A stretch of 64,000 bases of DNA from UBA6168 sp041163745 (GTDB taxonomy: Bacteria; Bacteroidota; Bacteroidia; Chitinophagales; Saprospiraceae), in NCBI GenBank assembly GCA_041163745.1, contig JBEAQU010000081.1:1-64000 (forward strand), read 5' to 3'. The notes beneath the pieces were generated by a model. It searched no databases and was not told the DNA's origin. It saw only the letters and a program-made list of their open reading frames with translations. The translations under genes and the position numbers were made by a program. This document shows positions 1-7,913 of this stretch, one piece after another. Every line of letters begins with the position of its first letter. Position 1 is the first letter of the stretch.

Positions 1-1554
1 GTTGAGGCTGGTGCTGATGTTTTCGGCGCCGAGGCTCGGGCCGACCAGGGATTCCTGGATGATCTGGGTACGGGCCGGCAGTTTGCCGATCTGGAGGATG
101 TTGGCGACGTCCTGGGCTTCCTGAACGGTGAAGTTGCCGGTGATTTGGGAATCGCCGGTCAGGATCGGGTTGATGACGCGGGGGGCGGACACCACGGTGC
201 TGTCCAGTACGATCGCGATCTCGCGGTTGCCCTCGTTGTAGGCTTTCTGCGTCATGGCTCCCCAGATGCGGGCGCCTTCCGGATCCATCTTGAGGCTGAT
301 CGAAAGCTCACCGGTGGTGGGGTCCGGGCTGGCGAAGGATTCCGTGACCTTGTCGCCTTCGAGCGGGGCGGTATTTTTACCGGCATCCTTGCGGATGGCG
401 TACAGTTCGTATGTATTGGTCTGTTCCACGCCTTCGGCGTCCTTGGCCGGTTTGCGGGACCAGAAGAAGACGACGTTGCGGGGGAAGAGTTCCCGGATGC
501 CGGGGCGGTTGAGCATCTCTTCCACGGCGTTGCGCTTGTTCTTTTCGGCGGTCCCCATGACGGCGAGCCCCATGGAGCCGTCGTTCAGGATGAAGTTGTC
601 GAAGAGCGGACCTTGAATGGAGGCGAGGGGATCCGCCAGGTCGGCGGTGGAATCCGCTTCCGTCGAGGTCACTTCCTGCCCGGTGGAATCGGTTGTGACC
701 GGTGCGGCCGTGTCATTGCCGCCCGACATCTTTCCCAATTTGCTGTTCGCCTCGATGAAGGCGGCGCGGATGCCGCCGTCGGTGATGCGGAATGTGTTCC
801 AGAATTCCAGTTTGGCGGCGGCCTGCAGGAAAGTCCTTGCCCGTTGCGGGTTGTCGACCCCGGGCAATTCGACCAGGATCAGGTCCCGGCTGTCATCCAG
901 CGAGACGTTGGGGCCGATGACACCGAGCTTGTCTATCCGTTGCTTGAGCAGTTCGAAGGTGAGGCTGACCGTTTCGTTGGCCTTTTCCCGCAGGATGCGG
1001 GCCACTTCCGTATCGGAGGTCGAGGCGTTGACTTGGTCGGCCAGGGATTCGTTGCGCTTGAACAAGGTGTTGAGAGCCTGTCCACCCGATGCTTCCGACC
1101 AGGATTGCACGAACAGGCTGATGAAATCGGATTGTGCGGACTTCTGTTTTTCCGCGGCGGCGGCAAGCGCCTGTTCCAGGGTGGCGTTCTCTCCGTTCGT
1201 GGCGCCGGCCATGGTGCGGATGAAATCGGTCAGGTCGACCTGGAGGAGCACGCTCATGCCCCCTTTGAGGTCCAGGCCGAAATTCAGCTGGGAGTTCTTG
1301 AGGTCCTGGTAGGTATAGGAACGGAGCAGCGGGATGCGGAAGATTTTCTCGGTGCTCATGGAATCCAGGTAGGCGGCCCTCGCTTTCTTCAGACAGGCCT
1401 TGTCCGCTTCCCCCCCGTCAGCTCCGCAGGTCAGGGTGGCATATGCATCGGCCTCCCGTTCGACCCTGGCCGTCGGGAATACATACAGCAGTTGGATCAG
1501 GGAGACCAGCGCCAATGCGATGAGAAAAAACTTGATGATTCCTTTTCCTTGCAT
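1..1554 (-). CDS. secD: Protein translocase subunit SecD, N-terminal part (probably SecDF fusion), cut by window edge
   Basis: This is the first 518 codons of SecD, an inner-membrane subunit that uses the proton gradient to help pull proteins through SecYEG; the rest lies left of the window. The product starts MQGKGIIKFFLIALALVSL, giving one N-terminal membrane helix, followed by the family sequence LNFGLDLKGGMSVLLQVD at about residues 95-112. A periplasmic P1-type region follows, with ELLKQRIDKLGV. Near the cut end is QEAQDVANILQIGKLPA with VGPSLGAE, the conserved lead-in to the SecD membrane bundle. In Bacteroidota SecD and SecF are usually fused, so a secDF gene is expected, but that part is not visible. 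The insertion rich in Asp, Ser and Thr around residues 270-310 is typical of the longer Bacteroidota form. The ATG at 1552-1554 is the natural start before the signal-anchor helix. Confidence 0.93.
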   Translation of the reverse strand, partial: MQGKGIIKFFLIALALVSLIQLLYVFPTARVEREADAYATLTCGADGGEADKACLKKARAAYLDSMSTEKIFRIPLLRSYTYQDLKNSQLNFGLDLKGGMSVLLQVDLTDFIRTMAGATNGENATLEQALAAAAEKQKSAQSDFISLFVQSWSEASGGQALNTLFKRNESLADQVNASTSDTEVARILREKANETVSLTFELLKQRIDKLGVIGPNVSLDDSRDLILVELPGVDNPQRARTFLQAAAKLEFWNTFRITDGGIRAAFIEANSKLGKMSGGNDTAAPVTTDSTGQEVTSTEADSTADLADPLASIQGPLFDNFILNDGSMGLAVMGTAEKNKRNAVEEMLNRPGIRELFPRNVVFFWSRKPAKDAEGVEQTNTYELYAIRKDAGKNTAPLEGDKVTESFASPDPTTGELSISLKMDPEGARIWGAMTQKAYNEGNREIAIVLDSTVVSAPRVINPILTGDSQITGNFTVQEAQDVANILQIGKLPARTQIIQESLVGPSLGAENISTSLN

Positions 1555-1905
1555 GAGAAGCTTGTTTTAGGTGCGGAGCGCTGGGGGGTACGGACGGGGC
1601 CGCCGACGGTCTGCCGACATCCGCTTGTCCGGTGGCCGCTTCACCCAGGCTTCGCTTTTGCTGAATGAATTTAGCTTGCTTGTTCGGTGAAATTCCTGGT
1701 TTTCCTGCAGCATACGCCGGATGGTGGTTGAGGGTCCCATCAAGGTTGCCTGTCAAAAAAACTGGGCAAATATACGCCTTTTACTCAAATCGGATTGTTT
1801 TGTTTCAGCAAAGGCGCTTCCTCGGGAAATATCGCGGAAGCCGCCGTCCGGCCCTTTCTCCGTGGACAGCTGTTCATCCTGGTGCGGCCTGTTTCCCCGT
1901 CAGGA
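1555..1905. other. Intergenic region upstream of secD
   Basis: No gene is supported here. The part nearest secD holds a long probable leader. An AT-richer patch at about 1755-1800 contains a consensus -7 box (1767-1774, minus strand), and the remainder up to the end of the hydroxyacid dehydrogenase gene shows no recognisable element. Open frames crossing this interval on the plus strand have no family resemblance. Confidence 0.5.
1767..1774 (-). promoter_or_regulatory. Candidate -7 promoter box (TATATTTG) for secD
   Basis: Read on the minus strand this is TATATTTG, an exact match to the TAnnTTTG -7 element of Bacteroidota primary sigma factor promoters. It lies about 210 bp upstream of the secD ATG in an AT-rich patch. 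No good TTTG -33 element is seen at the usual spacing, so only the -7 box is claimed. Confidence 0.4.
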
Positions 1906-2886
1906 TCAAGGCCTGCCGACCCGGCCCACCACGTTGGCGGGGGTTCCGTTCAGGAAAGCGGCGACATTGTCGGCACATCCCTGCAGCAGTCGCTGCCGAG
2001 CGGTGACGGTCGCCCAGGCATGATGGGGCGTGACCAGGCAGTTCCTCGCTCCGATCAGCGGGTTGCCGCCGGCCGGCGGTTCCACGGACAAGACATCCAG
2101 ACCGGCACCGGCGACCAGGCCCTGTTCCAGGGCGTCGCGCAGCGCCGGCTCGTCCACCAGCCCGCCACGGCCGGTATTGATCAGGTAGCTGCCCCGCCGC
2201 ATCCCCGCCAGCCGTTCCCTGTTGATGAGGTGTCGGGTCTCCGCCGTCAGCGGGACGTGCAGACTCACCACGTCGCTGCTGGCCAGCAGCTCCTCGAGCC
2301 CGACAAAGTGCACACCCGGCAGGCCGTCCCGCTCCGGATGCCGATGATACGCCTGTACCTCCATGCCGAAGGCCTGCGCCAGCAGGGCGACCTGCCGACC
2401 GATTCTTCCCAACCCCACCACCCCCATGACGCGTCCTTCCAAGGCGACGATCTCCCGGGTCGTCAGACTCCAGCGACGGGAACGCTCCCATTCCCCCCGC
2501 CGGACGTCCTGGTCGTGCTCCGACACCCGGTTGGTCAGGGCCAACAGCAGCGCGAAGACATGCTGCGCCACCGAATGGGTCGCGTAATCCCTCACGTTGC
2601 ATACCACGATGCCCCGCCGGTCCGCCGCCGGGATGTCCACCACATCGTATCCCGTCGCCATCAGGCAGACAAGCCGCAGGTCCGGCAGACGGGAGAAATG
2701 TCGGTCGTCCAGCACCACCTTGTTGGTCAGTGCCGCCACCGCTCCTTCCAGCCGCGGGATGACTTCGTCCGGCTTTGTCTCCGGATATGCCTGCAAATCA
2801 CCCAGCCCGGACAGGGGACCCCACGACAGGTCGCCCGGATTCATGGTCTGCCCGTCCAGCGCGACGATTCTCGGTCTGTTCTCCAT
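1906..2886 (-). CDS. D-2-hydroxyacid dehydrogenase (glycerate dehydrogenase-like)
   Basis: This 326-aa protein belongs to the NAD(P)-dependent D-2-hydroxyacid dehydrogenases, cytoplasmic enzymes that interconvert 2-hydroxyacids and 2-oxoacids. The Rossmann motif GLGRIG is at residues 158-163. The catalytic triad is visible as Arg in NTGRGG (about 240), Glu in SVEPP (about 269) and His in TPHHAWAT (about 288). The TPHxAWATxxARxRL block resembles glycerate/hydroxypyruvate reductases more than phosphoglycerate dehydrogenase, and there is no C-terminal ACT domain, so SerA is unlikely. I chose the ATG at 2886 because AAGGAAG lies just upstream and a consensus -7 box lies about 27 bp further up; the frame is open for 26 more codons, but that extension is low-complexity and basic. 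The true substrate cannot be read from the sequence. Confidence 0.88.
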   Translation of the reverse strand: MENRPRIVALDGQTMNPGDLSWGPLSGLGDLQAYPETKPDEVIPRLEGAVAALTNKVVLDDRHFSRLPDLRLVCLMATGYDVVDIPAADRRGIVVCNVRDYATHSVAQHVFALLLALTNRVSEHDQDVRRGEWERSRRWSLTTREIVALEGRVMGVVGLGRIGRQVALLAQAFGMEVQAYHRHPERDGLPGVHFVGLEELLASSDVVSLHVPLTAETRHLINRERLAGMRRGSYLINTGRGGLVDEPALRDALEQGLVAGAGLDVLSVEPPAGGNPLIGARNCLVTPHHAWATVTARQRLLQGCADNVAAFLNGTPANVVGRVGRP

Positions 2887-2912
2887 ATGCTTCCTTTTTC
2901 TTTTTGTACAGG

Positions 2913-2944
2913 CAAAACTACGTCCTCCCGGTACGTTGGCCAAC
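2913..2944 (-). promoter_or_regulatory. Candidate promoter of the hydroxyacid dehydrogenase gene
   Basis: On the minus strand TAGTTTTG (2913-2920) matches the TAnnTTTG -7 box, and GTTG (2941-2944), one base off the TTTG -33 box, sits 20 bp upstream. Transcription would start about 20 bp before the ATG at 2886. This is the best-spaced promoter seen in the window. Confidence 0.5.
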
Positions 2945-2968
2945 ACCCGGGGCCAACGCCGCAACCCT

Positions 2969-2989
2969 TCCCCGCGAAGCGGGGAGCAA
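2969..2989 (+). repeat. Hairpin repeat, copy 1 of 2
   Basis: A GC-rich hairpin with a 7-bp stem (TCCCCGC / GCGGGGA) and loop GAA, followed by GCAA. The same 21 bases recur exactly at 3100-3120, 131 bp away, in the same orientation. It resembles a small REP-type element. It lies between divergent promoters, so it is not positioned as a transcription terminator. Confidence 0.75.
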
Positions 2990-3099
2990 AATCCTCGTGA
3001 TTAAAAAGGCGAAAAATTTACAACACACGGCCAATCATAAAATTACAGCATAAAAATCCCTGTAATTAGCCCAATTCTCTATAATTCGTAGACCAGCAC

Positions 3100-3120
3100 T
3101 CCCCGCGAAGCGGGGAGCAA
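3100..3120 (+). repeat. Hairpin repeat, copy 2 of 2
   Basis: Exact second copy of the 21-bp element at 2969-2989; here the stem extends to 8 bp (CTCCCCGC / GCGGGGAG, 3099-3117). The two copies flank an AT-rich spacer that carries an 8-bp inverted repeat, so the whole 2969-3120 stretch could be one composite element. Confidence 0.75.
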
Positions 3121-3248
3121 GCACCTCCCTTGAACAACCAATCCGCCATGCCATCATTCCTTCGGCCGCGACATGGCGCATCAACCCAGATCGAAGCCGA
3201 ACCGACAATTTGGTTTGCGCCCCCTTGTGGTACACAACCTCGCAATTC

Positions 3249-3281
3249 CTTGGCCTTTCCTGATAAATTTTATCATCTTTG
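3249..3281 (+). promoter_or_regulatory. Candidate plsC promoter overlapping a palindrome
   Basis: CATCTTTG at 3274-3281 is one base off TAnnTTTG, and CTTG (3249-3252) lies 21 bp upstream as a possible -33 box. The spacer contains the near-perfect palindrome TGATAAATTTTATCA (3261-3275), a possible operator. The inferred start would lie about 20 bp before the plsC ATG. Confidence 0.35.
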
Positions 3282-3309
3282 CCACCATCTGTTTCCAGCT
3301 CGCCGCAAC

Positions 3310-4077
3310 ATGACAGCAACCGCCAGAAAATTGTGGGCCATCTACGGTGCAACGGTGTTTTTCCTGCTTTGGTTGGTATTCTTTCCTTTTTATTACACCG
3401 CCTTCCTGTTGTTTCCACGCGCCTGGCGGAAATACATCATCTGGTTCAGCCATCATGTGTACACGCGGCTGTTCTTCGGACTGACACTCATTCGTTTCGA
3501 TATCCGGGGACTGGAACGCCTGGATCCGGCGCAATCCTACATCATCGTCAGCAACCACCGGTCGCCCATTGATTTCATGGTCAATGCCCGGGCTTTTCCC
3601 GGGGTGTACAAGTACCTGGCGAAGCGGGAACTGACCCGCATCCCGGTCTTCGGTTTCATCGTCCGGAAGCTCTGCGTCCTGGTGGACCGTACCAGCCCCG
3701 CCTCCCGGCAGGCCAGCATCAAATACCTGCACGATACCTTGGCGGAAGGATATTCCGTCTTCCTGTACCCCGAAGGTACCCGCAACCGTTCGGCGGAACC
3801 TTTGTTGCCCTTCCACCCGGGGGCTTTCCGGGTGGCGGTGGAATCGGGCAAACCCATCGCGGTGCAAACCCTGGTGAACGTGCAGCAGGTGAGTGGCAAG
3901 GCCAGCGGCCTGGATTTGTGGCCGGGCCTGGTCAGGGTGGTCTGGAGCGACCCCATCCCGGTGGAAGGACTGACCGCCAGGGATGTGCCCCGGCTGTCCG
4001 AGCAGGTCCGGGAAACCATGCTTCGGCAACTGGAAGCGGCGCATGGACAGCATTCCGGTCCCGTACGGTCATCGTAA
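3310..4077 (+). CDS. plsC: 1-acyl-sn-glycerol-3-phosphate acyltransferase (PlsC family)
   Basis: This 255-aa membrane enzyme would transfer an acyl chain to lysophosphatidic acid, making phosphatidic acid for membrane lipids. An N-terminal membrane segment (about residues 13-35) precedes the acyltransferase motifs: block I NHRSPID (N82, H83 to D88, the catalytic His/Asp pair) and block III YPEGTRNR (E155-R158), followed by FHPGAFRVA and KPIAVQTLV. The length matches the family. The frame is open 60 codons upstream, but ATG 3310 directly precedes the hydrophobic anchor and sits about 30 bp after the candidate promoter. It is 21 bp upstream of a membrane glycosyltransferase gene on the same strand, suggesting an envelope operon. 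Other PlsC-type acyltransferases, such as those for ornithine lipids, share these motifs, so the exact acceptor is inferred. Confidence 0.88.
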   Translation: MTATARKLWAIYGATVFFLLWLVFFPFYYTAFLLFPRAWRKYIIWFSHHVYTRLFFGLTLIRFDIRGLERLDPAQSYIIVSNHRSPIDFMVNARAFPGVYKYLAKRELTRIPVFGFIVRKLCVLVDRTSPASRQASIKYLHDTLAEGYSVFLYPEGTRNRSAEPLLPFHPGAFRVAVESGKPIAVQTLVNVQQVSGKASGLDLWPGLVRVVWSDPIPVEGLTARDVPRLSEQVRETMLRQLEAAHGQHSGPVRSS

Positions 4078-4098
4078 CTATTTGGAAAAGCAATCAGC

Positions 4099-6312
4099 AT
4101 GAGCAAGCAACCAGCCAGAAAAAAAGGAAGCCCCGAGAAGCGGGCAGCCCGGCCGGCACCCCCCCCGGTCCGGCCCGACATTTCTTCGCCCAGCGACCCG
4201 TTCTTCCGGAAATTGTTCGCCGGGTTGGCGGGTGCCGTCCTCTTGCTGACCGTCGTCCTCTCGCTCGGGAGCGGTATCAACGGGGACGACGAATACCAGA
4301 ACGATTATTCCGCCCGCCTGGTCCGGTATTATTCTTCCTTCGGTGCGGATACCGCCGCCCTGGCGGTGGACACCATGGCCACGGACTTGTACAACAGGGG
4401 TAAGATGTACTACTACGGCGGTTTCTTCGACCTGCTGACAGGACTCGCCAACCAAGCGCTCGGATACGAGCAGGCGGATGCGGGCTATCATCATGTCCGA
4501 CATGTGTTCAACGCGCTGTTCGGATTTGTCGCGATGTTGTTCACCGCCCTGCTGGTTCGGTTCGTCGCCGGTTGGCGGGCGGCCATCCTGACCTTGCTGC
4601 TGATGTTCCTCTCGCCCCGCTTCCTGGGTCACAGCCTCATGAACCCGAAGGACATACCCTTCGCAGCCGGTTACATGATGGCGGTCTGCTGTATGGTGCC
4701 CTTCCTGCGGCAGTTGCCCAGACCCGACCTCCGTTGGGCCGCCGGGGTGGCCGCCGGCATCGGCATCGCCATCGGAACCAGGGCGGGCGGCCTCCTGTTG
4801 GTGGCTTATCTCGGGCTCTTCGCCGGCCTTTCTTTCCTGCAGCAATACGGTTGGTCCGGTATCTTCCGCCATGCCCGCCAGGTGGGCGGGTACGCCGCCT
4901 GGACGCTCGGGGTCGCCCTGTCCGGATACCTGCTGGCACTCCTCTGCTGGCCTTATGCCCTGCAATCCCCGCTCGCCCATCCCCTGGAAGCCTTGGGAGA
5001 GTTTTCCAAGCTGGGAATCCGCATCCGGGTCCTCTTCAAGGGCGAGAATGTCATGTCCGACCAGACAGATTGGGATTACGCCCTCCAATGGGTCTGGCGG
5101 ACCGTGCCCTTGTTCGCCCTGGCCGGGCTGGCGGTCGCCCTCCTGTATTTCCGCAGCCTGTGGCGCCGCTACCTGCCCCTGCCCCTCCTGTTGGTTTGTT
5201 TCTCCGGTTTCTTTCCTTTGTCCTACATCATATACAAGGATAGTGTCCTGCACGACGGCTGGCGGCACCTGACTTTCGTATACCCCCCCCTGTTGGCCTT
5301 TTCGGTATTGGGCCTGGTACGCCTCGAGGAACAGCTGCGGGAAAAAAAGACAGCCCGGTACGTATTGTACGGTGCCGTCGGACTGCTGATGTTGGAACCT
5401 GCCGTGTTCATCGCCCGCAACACCGCCTACCCTTATGTCTATTTCAATCCCGCCGCCGGCGGCGTCGGGCATGCCTTTGGCCGCTATGAAACCGACTACT
5501 GGGGGCTCAGTGTCCGGCAGGCGGTCGACTGGCTGGAGGCGTCCGGGCGCATCTCCCCGGACATGCAGGATACGGTCGTGGTCGGAACGTCCTTCTCCTT
5601 TCTGCTCGGGACATACGTCGCCAAGAAATACGATGGAAAAGTGCAGGTTCGGTATCAGCGATTCAACAACCGCTACGACCGGGAATGGGATTACGGCATC
5701 TTCCCTTCCCGCTATATAAAGGGTCCGCACCTGCGGGCAGGAACCTGGCCCAATGCACGTACCATTCATACCGTGGATGCGAACGGCGTGCCGCTGACGG
5801 CCGTCGAACAGGGTGGCGGGGCCATCTTCCGGGCGGAACAGGCTTTCAAGCGCCAGGACTGGCAGGCGGCCATCGCCGCCTATGAGGAGGAACTGCGTCA
5901 ATATGCGGACAATGAAATTGCATGGACCAACCTCGCTATCGCTTACCTCAACAGCAACGACCTGCCGGCAGCGAAAAATGCGGCGGAAAAATTGCTGCAG
6001 GTGGCGCCGGACAATGCCAGCGGCCTGCTGTACCGCGGATTGGCCCAGCTGAACTTGGGGGATACCAACGCCGCGGAAGCGGATTTCCGACAGGCCGTCG
6101 CCGTGGAAGCGGATTTCAGCACGGCTTATTATTACCTGGCGCTGATAGAAAAACAGCGGCGTAACCTCTCCGGCGCCTTGTCGTATCTGCAACAAGTCCT
6201 TACCCTGGCACCTCGGTTCCGGGCAGCTTACGAACTGGCCGCCCAAATCTATGAGGAACAGGGAGACCCCGCCCGGGCCGCCCAGTTCCGACAGGCCGCC
6301 AACAGCATGTGA
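4099..6312 (+). CDS. Multi-spanning membrane glycosyltransferase-like protein with C-terminal TPR repeats
   Basis: This 737-aa protein has about ten hydrophobic segments between residues 38 and 440, then a soluble C-terminal part. After the first helix comes NGDDEYQND (about 61-69), placed like the acidic catalytic motif of GT39/GT83-type lipid-linked glycosyltransferases. A loop with LSPRFLGHSLMNPKDIPF (about 173-190) is characteristic of a Bacteroidota family annotated as glycosyltransferase family 39. From about residue 575 there are four or more TPR-like helical pairs, with WTNLAIAYLNSNDLPAAK and LYRGLAQLNLGDTNAAEADF. I infer transfer of a sugar from a polyprenyl carrier to an envelope acceptor, with the TPR part mediating protein contacts; the substrate is unknown. 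It lies between plsC and a methyltransferase gene (gaps 21 and 13 bp), probably cotranscribed. Confidence 0.72.
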   Translation: MSKQPARKKGSPEKRAARPAPPPVRPDISSPSDPFFRKLFAGLAGAVLLLTVVLSLGSGINGDDEYQNDYSARLVRYYSSFGADTAALAVDTMATDLYNRGKMYYYGGFFDLLTGLANQALGYEQADAGYHHVRHVFNALFGFVAMLFTALLVRFVAGWRAAILTLLLMFLSPRFLGHSLMNPKDIPFAAGYMMAVCCMVPFLRQLPRPDLRWAAGVAAGIGIAIGTRAGGLLLVAYLGLFAGLSFLQQYGWSGIFRHARQVGGYAAWTLGVALSGYLLALLCWPYALQSPLAHPLEALGEFSKLGIRIRVLFKGENVMSDQTDWDYALQWVWRTVPLFALAGLAVALLYFRSLWRRYLPLPLLLVCFSGFFPLSYIIYKDSVLHDGWRHLTFVYPPLLAFSVLGLVRLEEQLREKKTARYVLYGAVGLLMLEPAVFIARNTAYPYVYFNPAAGGVGHAFGRYETDYWGLSVRQAVDWLEASGRISPDMQDTVVVGTSFSFLLGTYVAKKYDGKVQVRYQRFNNRYDREWDYGIFPSRYIKGPHLRAGTWPNARTIHTVDANGVPLTAVEQGGGAIFRAEQAFKRQDWQAAIAAYEEELRQYADNEIAWTNLAIAYLNSNDLPAAKNAAEKLLQVAPDNASGLLYRGLAQLNLGDTNAAEADFRQAVAVEADFSTAYYYLALIEKQRRNLSGALSYLQQVLTLAPRFRAAYELAAQIYEEQGDPARAAQFRQAANSM

Positions 6313-6325
6313 CAAAAGGTCCAGG

Positions 6326-7174
6326 ATGAACTACAAACTGTTATTCCCAACCTATCGCAACCGATACCGGTTTGTCCGCGACCACCTCCGAAGGCCGGCG
6401 ACCGCCGATCTCTTTCCAGCCGCCCTCAACCTCGGCACCGGAGAGGGTGACTATGACCCCATGATCGCATCCGCCTGCCGCGAACTGGTCGCCTGTGACA
6501 TCAACGACCATGACATCGCCTTCGCCCGCCGCATGAACGCCGATGTGCCGAACCTGCACTACCGGATCGAGAACGCCCTGGCACTCTCCTTTCCGGACAA
6601 CCGTTTCGACCTGCTCGTTTCGGTGGATGTCATGGAACACGTCGGAGACCCGGAAGGCATGACCCGCGAAGTGGCTCGGGTTCTCAAACCGGGTGGCGTC
6701 GCTTTGCTCACCTTCCCGCAACGGTATTTCCCCTGGACTTACGATCCGGTCAATTTTCTCCTTGGCCGGCGCTTCCTCGCCCAAGGCGCCTACGCGTTCG
6801 GCCATGAATACCTGGTGGATCCCGCCGCTTTCCGGCAATGGTGCGGACGCTACGGCCTGGTGGTGGTCGCCGAACACAACCTCAGCGGATACCTCGTGGC
6901 CCTCCTGGAAATGTATTGGACCGGATGGCTGCAACGGCTGTTCAAGGAGAATGCCGGTAATGTTTCCGGAAGGAAGGAAAGGAAAATCAAATTGCGCCCC
7001 TCCGCAAAGGAGCCCCGGCTCGTCTGGCTGACCGATGCCATCATCCGGCTGGACCGACTGCTGTTCCGGAACGCCCGGCATTCCGTCGGAAAAGGCTTCG
7101 TCGTCAGGAAACCGACGGACGCAACCCGGCCCTATGCACGCCCTTCGGATAAGTCCGCCGCATCAACCCCATGA
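6326..7174 (+). CDS. Class I SAM-dependent methyltransferase (type 11)
   Basis: The 282-aa product carries the SAM-binding motif I LNLGTGEGDYDP (about residues 33-44), an acidic residue at the end of the second strand (ACDIND) and the post-I region FDLLVSVDVMEHVGDPEG followed by LKPGGVALLTFP, as in Methyltransf_11 enzymes. The acceptor is unknown. The C-terminal quarter is basic and has no recognised domain. Start ATG 6326 follows AGG and lies 13 bp after the glycosyltransferase stop, so the two are probably cotranscribed and the acceptor may be an envelope glycan or lipid (inference). The last 71 bp overlap the convergent deoxynucleoside kinase gene. Confidence 0.82.
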   Translation: MNYKLLFPTYRNRYRFVRDHLRRPATADLFPAALNLGTGEGDYDPMIASACRELVACDINDHDIAFARRMNADVPNLHYRIENALALSFPDNRFDLLVSVDVMEHVGDPEGMTREVARVLKPGGVALLTFPQRYFPWTYDPVNFLLGRRFLAQGAYAFGHEYLVDPAAFRQWCGRYGLVVVAEHNLSGYLVALLEMYWTGWLQRLFKENAGNVSGRKERKIKLRPSAKEPRLVWLTDAIIRLDRLLFRNARHSVGKGFVVRKPTDATRPYARPSDKSAASTP

Positions 7175-7808
7175 GTTGGTCGTAGGCCCGGCGGTCATGC
7201 CAAAAGGATACCCCCGTTACGTCAATGATGAGAATGGGTATGTCCTGCTCCGTCCTGAAATAGGTGAAGTAGGCTTCCTGCAGCGATTGCAGGTAGTCTT
7301 CCCGGATGTGTTTTTCGAACGCCCGGCCGCGGTGCCGGATGTTTTGCAACAGGTCCGGTACCGACCTGTGCAGATAAACCAGCAGGTCCGGGTTGGGGAA
7401 CGTGCTGTTGAGGGTGTGATACAGCCGCTGGAACAGCCGGAACTCCTCTTCGTTGAGGTTGTTCCTGGCGAACAGGAGGGTCTTGACGAAGTAGTAGTCC
7501 GAAACGGTCATGTTCGGAAAGAGGGACGGTTGTGTCAGCGATTCCTGCAGCTGCTTGTGTCGTTCCGTCAGGAAGAACAGTTCCACCGGGAAGGCGTACC
7601 GCTCCGGATGCTGGTAGAAGTGGGGCAGAAATGGATTGTCCGTGAATTGTTCCAGGATCAGCCGGCATTCCCGCTCGGCCGCCATCATTTGGCAAAGCGT
7701 CGTCTTTCCGGCGCCGATGTTCCCTTCTATGGCGATGTACTGGTGGGAGAACGGTCGTTGGTCCGTTCCGTTGTCGGCGTTCGCCTGCCTTTCTTTGTTT
7801 TCTTCCAT
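7104..7808 (-). CDS. Deoxynucleoside kinase family protein
   Basis: This 234-aa protein is a dNK/DGK-type kinase that would phosphorylate deoxynucleosides for nucleotide salvage. The P-loop GNIGAGKT is at residues 29-36. LILEQFTDNPFLPHFY follows, giving the Glu and the NPF segment usual in Bacteroidota members, then ELFFLTERHKQL, and LLVYLHRSVPDLLQNIRHRGRAFE with the DLLVYL strand and the Arg-rich lid. It lies downstream of folK on the same strand (105-bp gap), a pairing common in Bacteroidota. Its 3' end overlaps the convergent methyltransferase gene by 71 bp. Substrate preference (dG, dA, dC or dT) cannot be read from the sequence. Confidence 0.9.
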   Translation of the reverse strand: MEENKERQANADNGTDQRPFSHQYIAIEGNIGAGKTTLCQMMAAERECRLILEQFTDNPFLPHFYQHPERYAFPVELFFLTERHKQLQESLTQPSLFPNMTVSDYYFVKTLLFARNNLNEEEFRLFQRLYHTLNSTFPNPDLLVYLHRSVPDLLQNIRHRGRAFEKHIREDYLQSLQEAYFTYFRTEQDIPILIIDVTGVSFWHDRRAYDQLMGLMRRTYPKGVHRAGLRPSVS

Positions 7809-7913
7809 ATGTTGCGGATGTCTGCTTGATGCCGGCGTGGGAGGACCTGCCGGCCTGGTTTCCGCAGGCAGCGTACCGTGACTGCCGCGCTGCTCAGGAT
7901 GCTTCGGGTTCTC

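Larger units (their letters stand above)
2887..3309. other. AT-rich divergent intergenic region
   Basis: This 423-bp gap lies between the divergent dehydrogenase and plsC genes. It holds a promoter for each side, two copies of a 21-bp GC-rich hairpin repeat (2969-2989 and 3100-3120), and between them an AT-rich segment with its own inverted repeat AATTACAG (3041-3048) / CTGTAATT (3060-3067). No coding sequence is credible here. Confidence 0.6.

Noticed and set aside
145..1668. 507-codon open frame on the plus strand over secD
   Set aside because: It is antisense to a clear SecD sequence, shows no family motifs and has the Gly/Asp/Val-rich composition expected of an opposite-strand shadow in GC-rich DNA.
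2969..3120. Two identical repeats considered as a minimal CRISPR array
   Set aside because: Only two copies, spaced 131 bp apart rather than 50-80 bp, a spacer with its own inverted repeat, and no cas genes in the window.
4078..6315. 745-codon minus-strand open frame opposite the glycosyltransferase
   Set aside because: The plus-strand product has membrane helices and TPR repeats; the minus-strand product is Gly/Gln/Asp-rich without structure or motifs.
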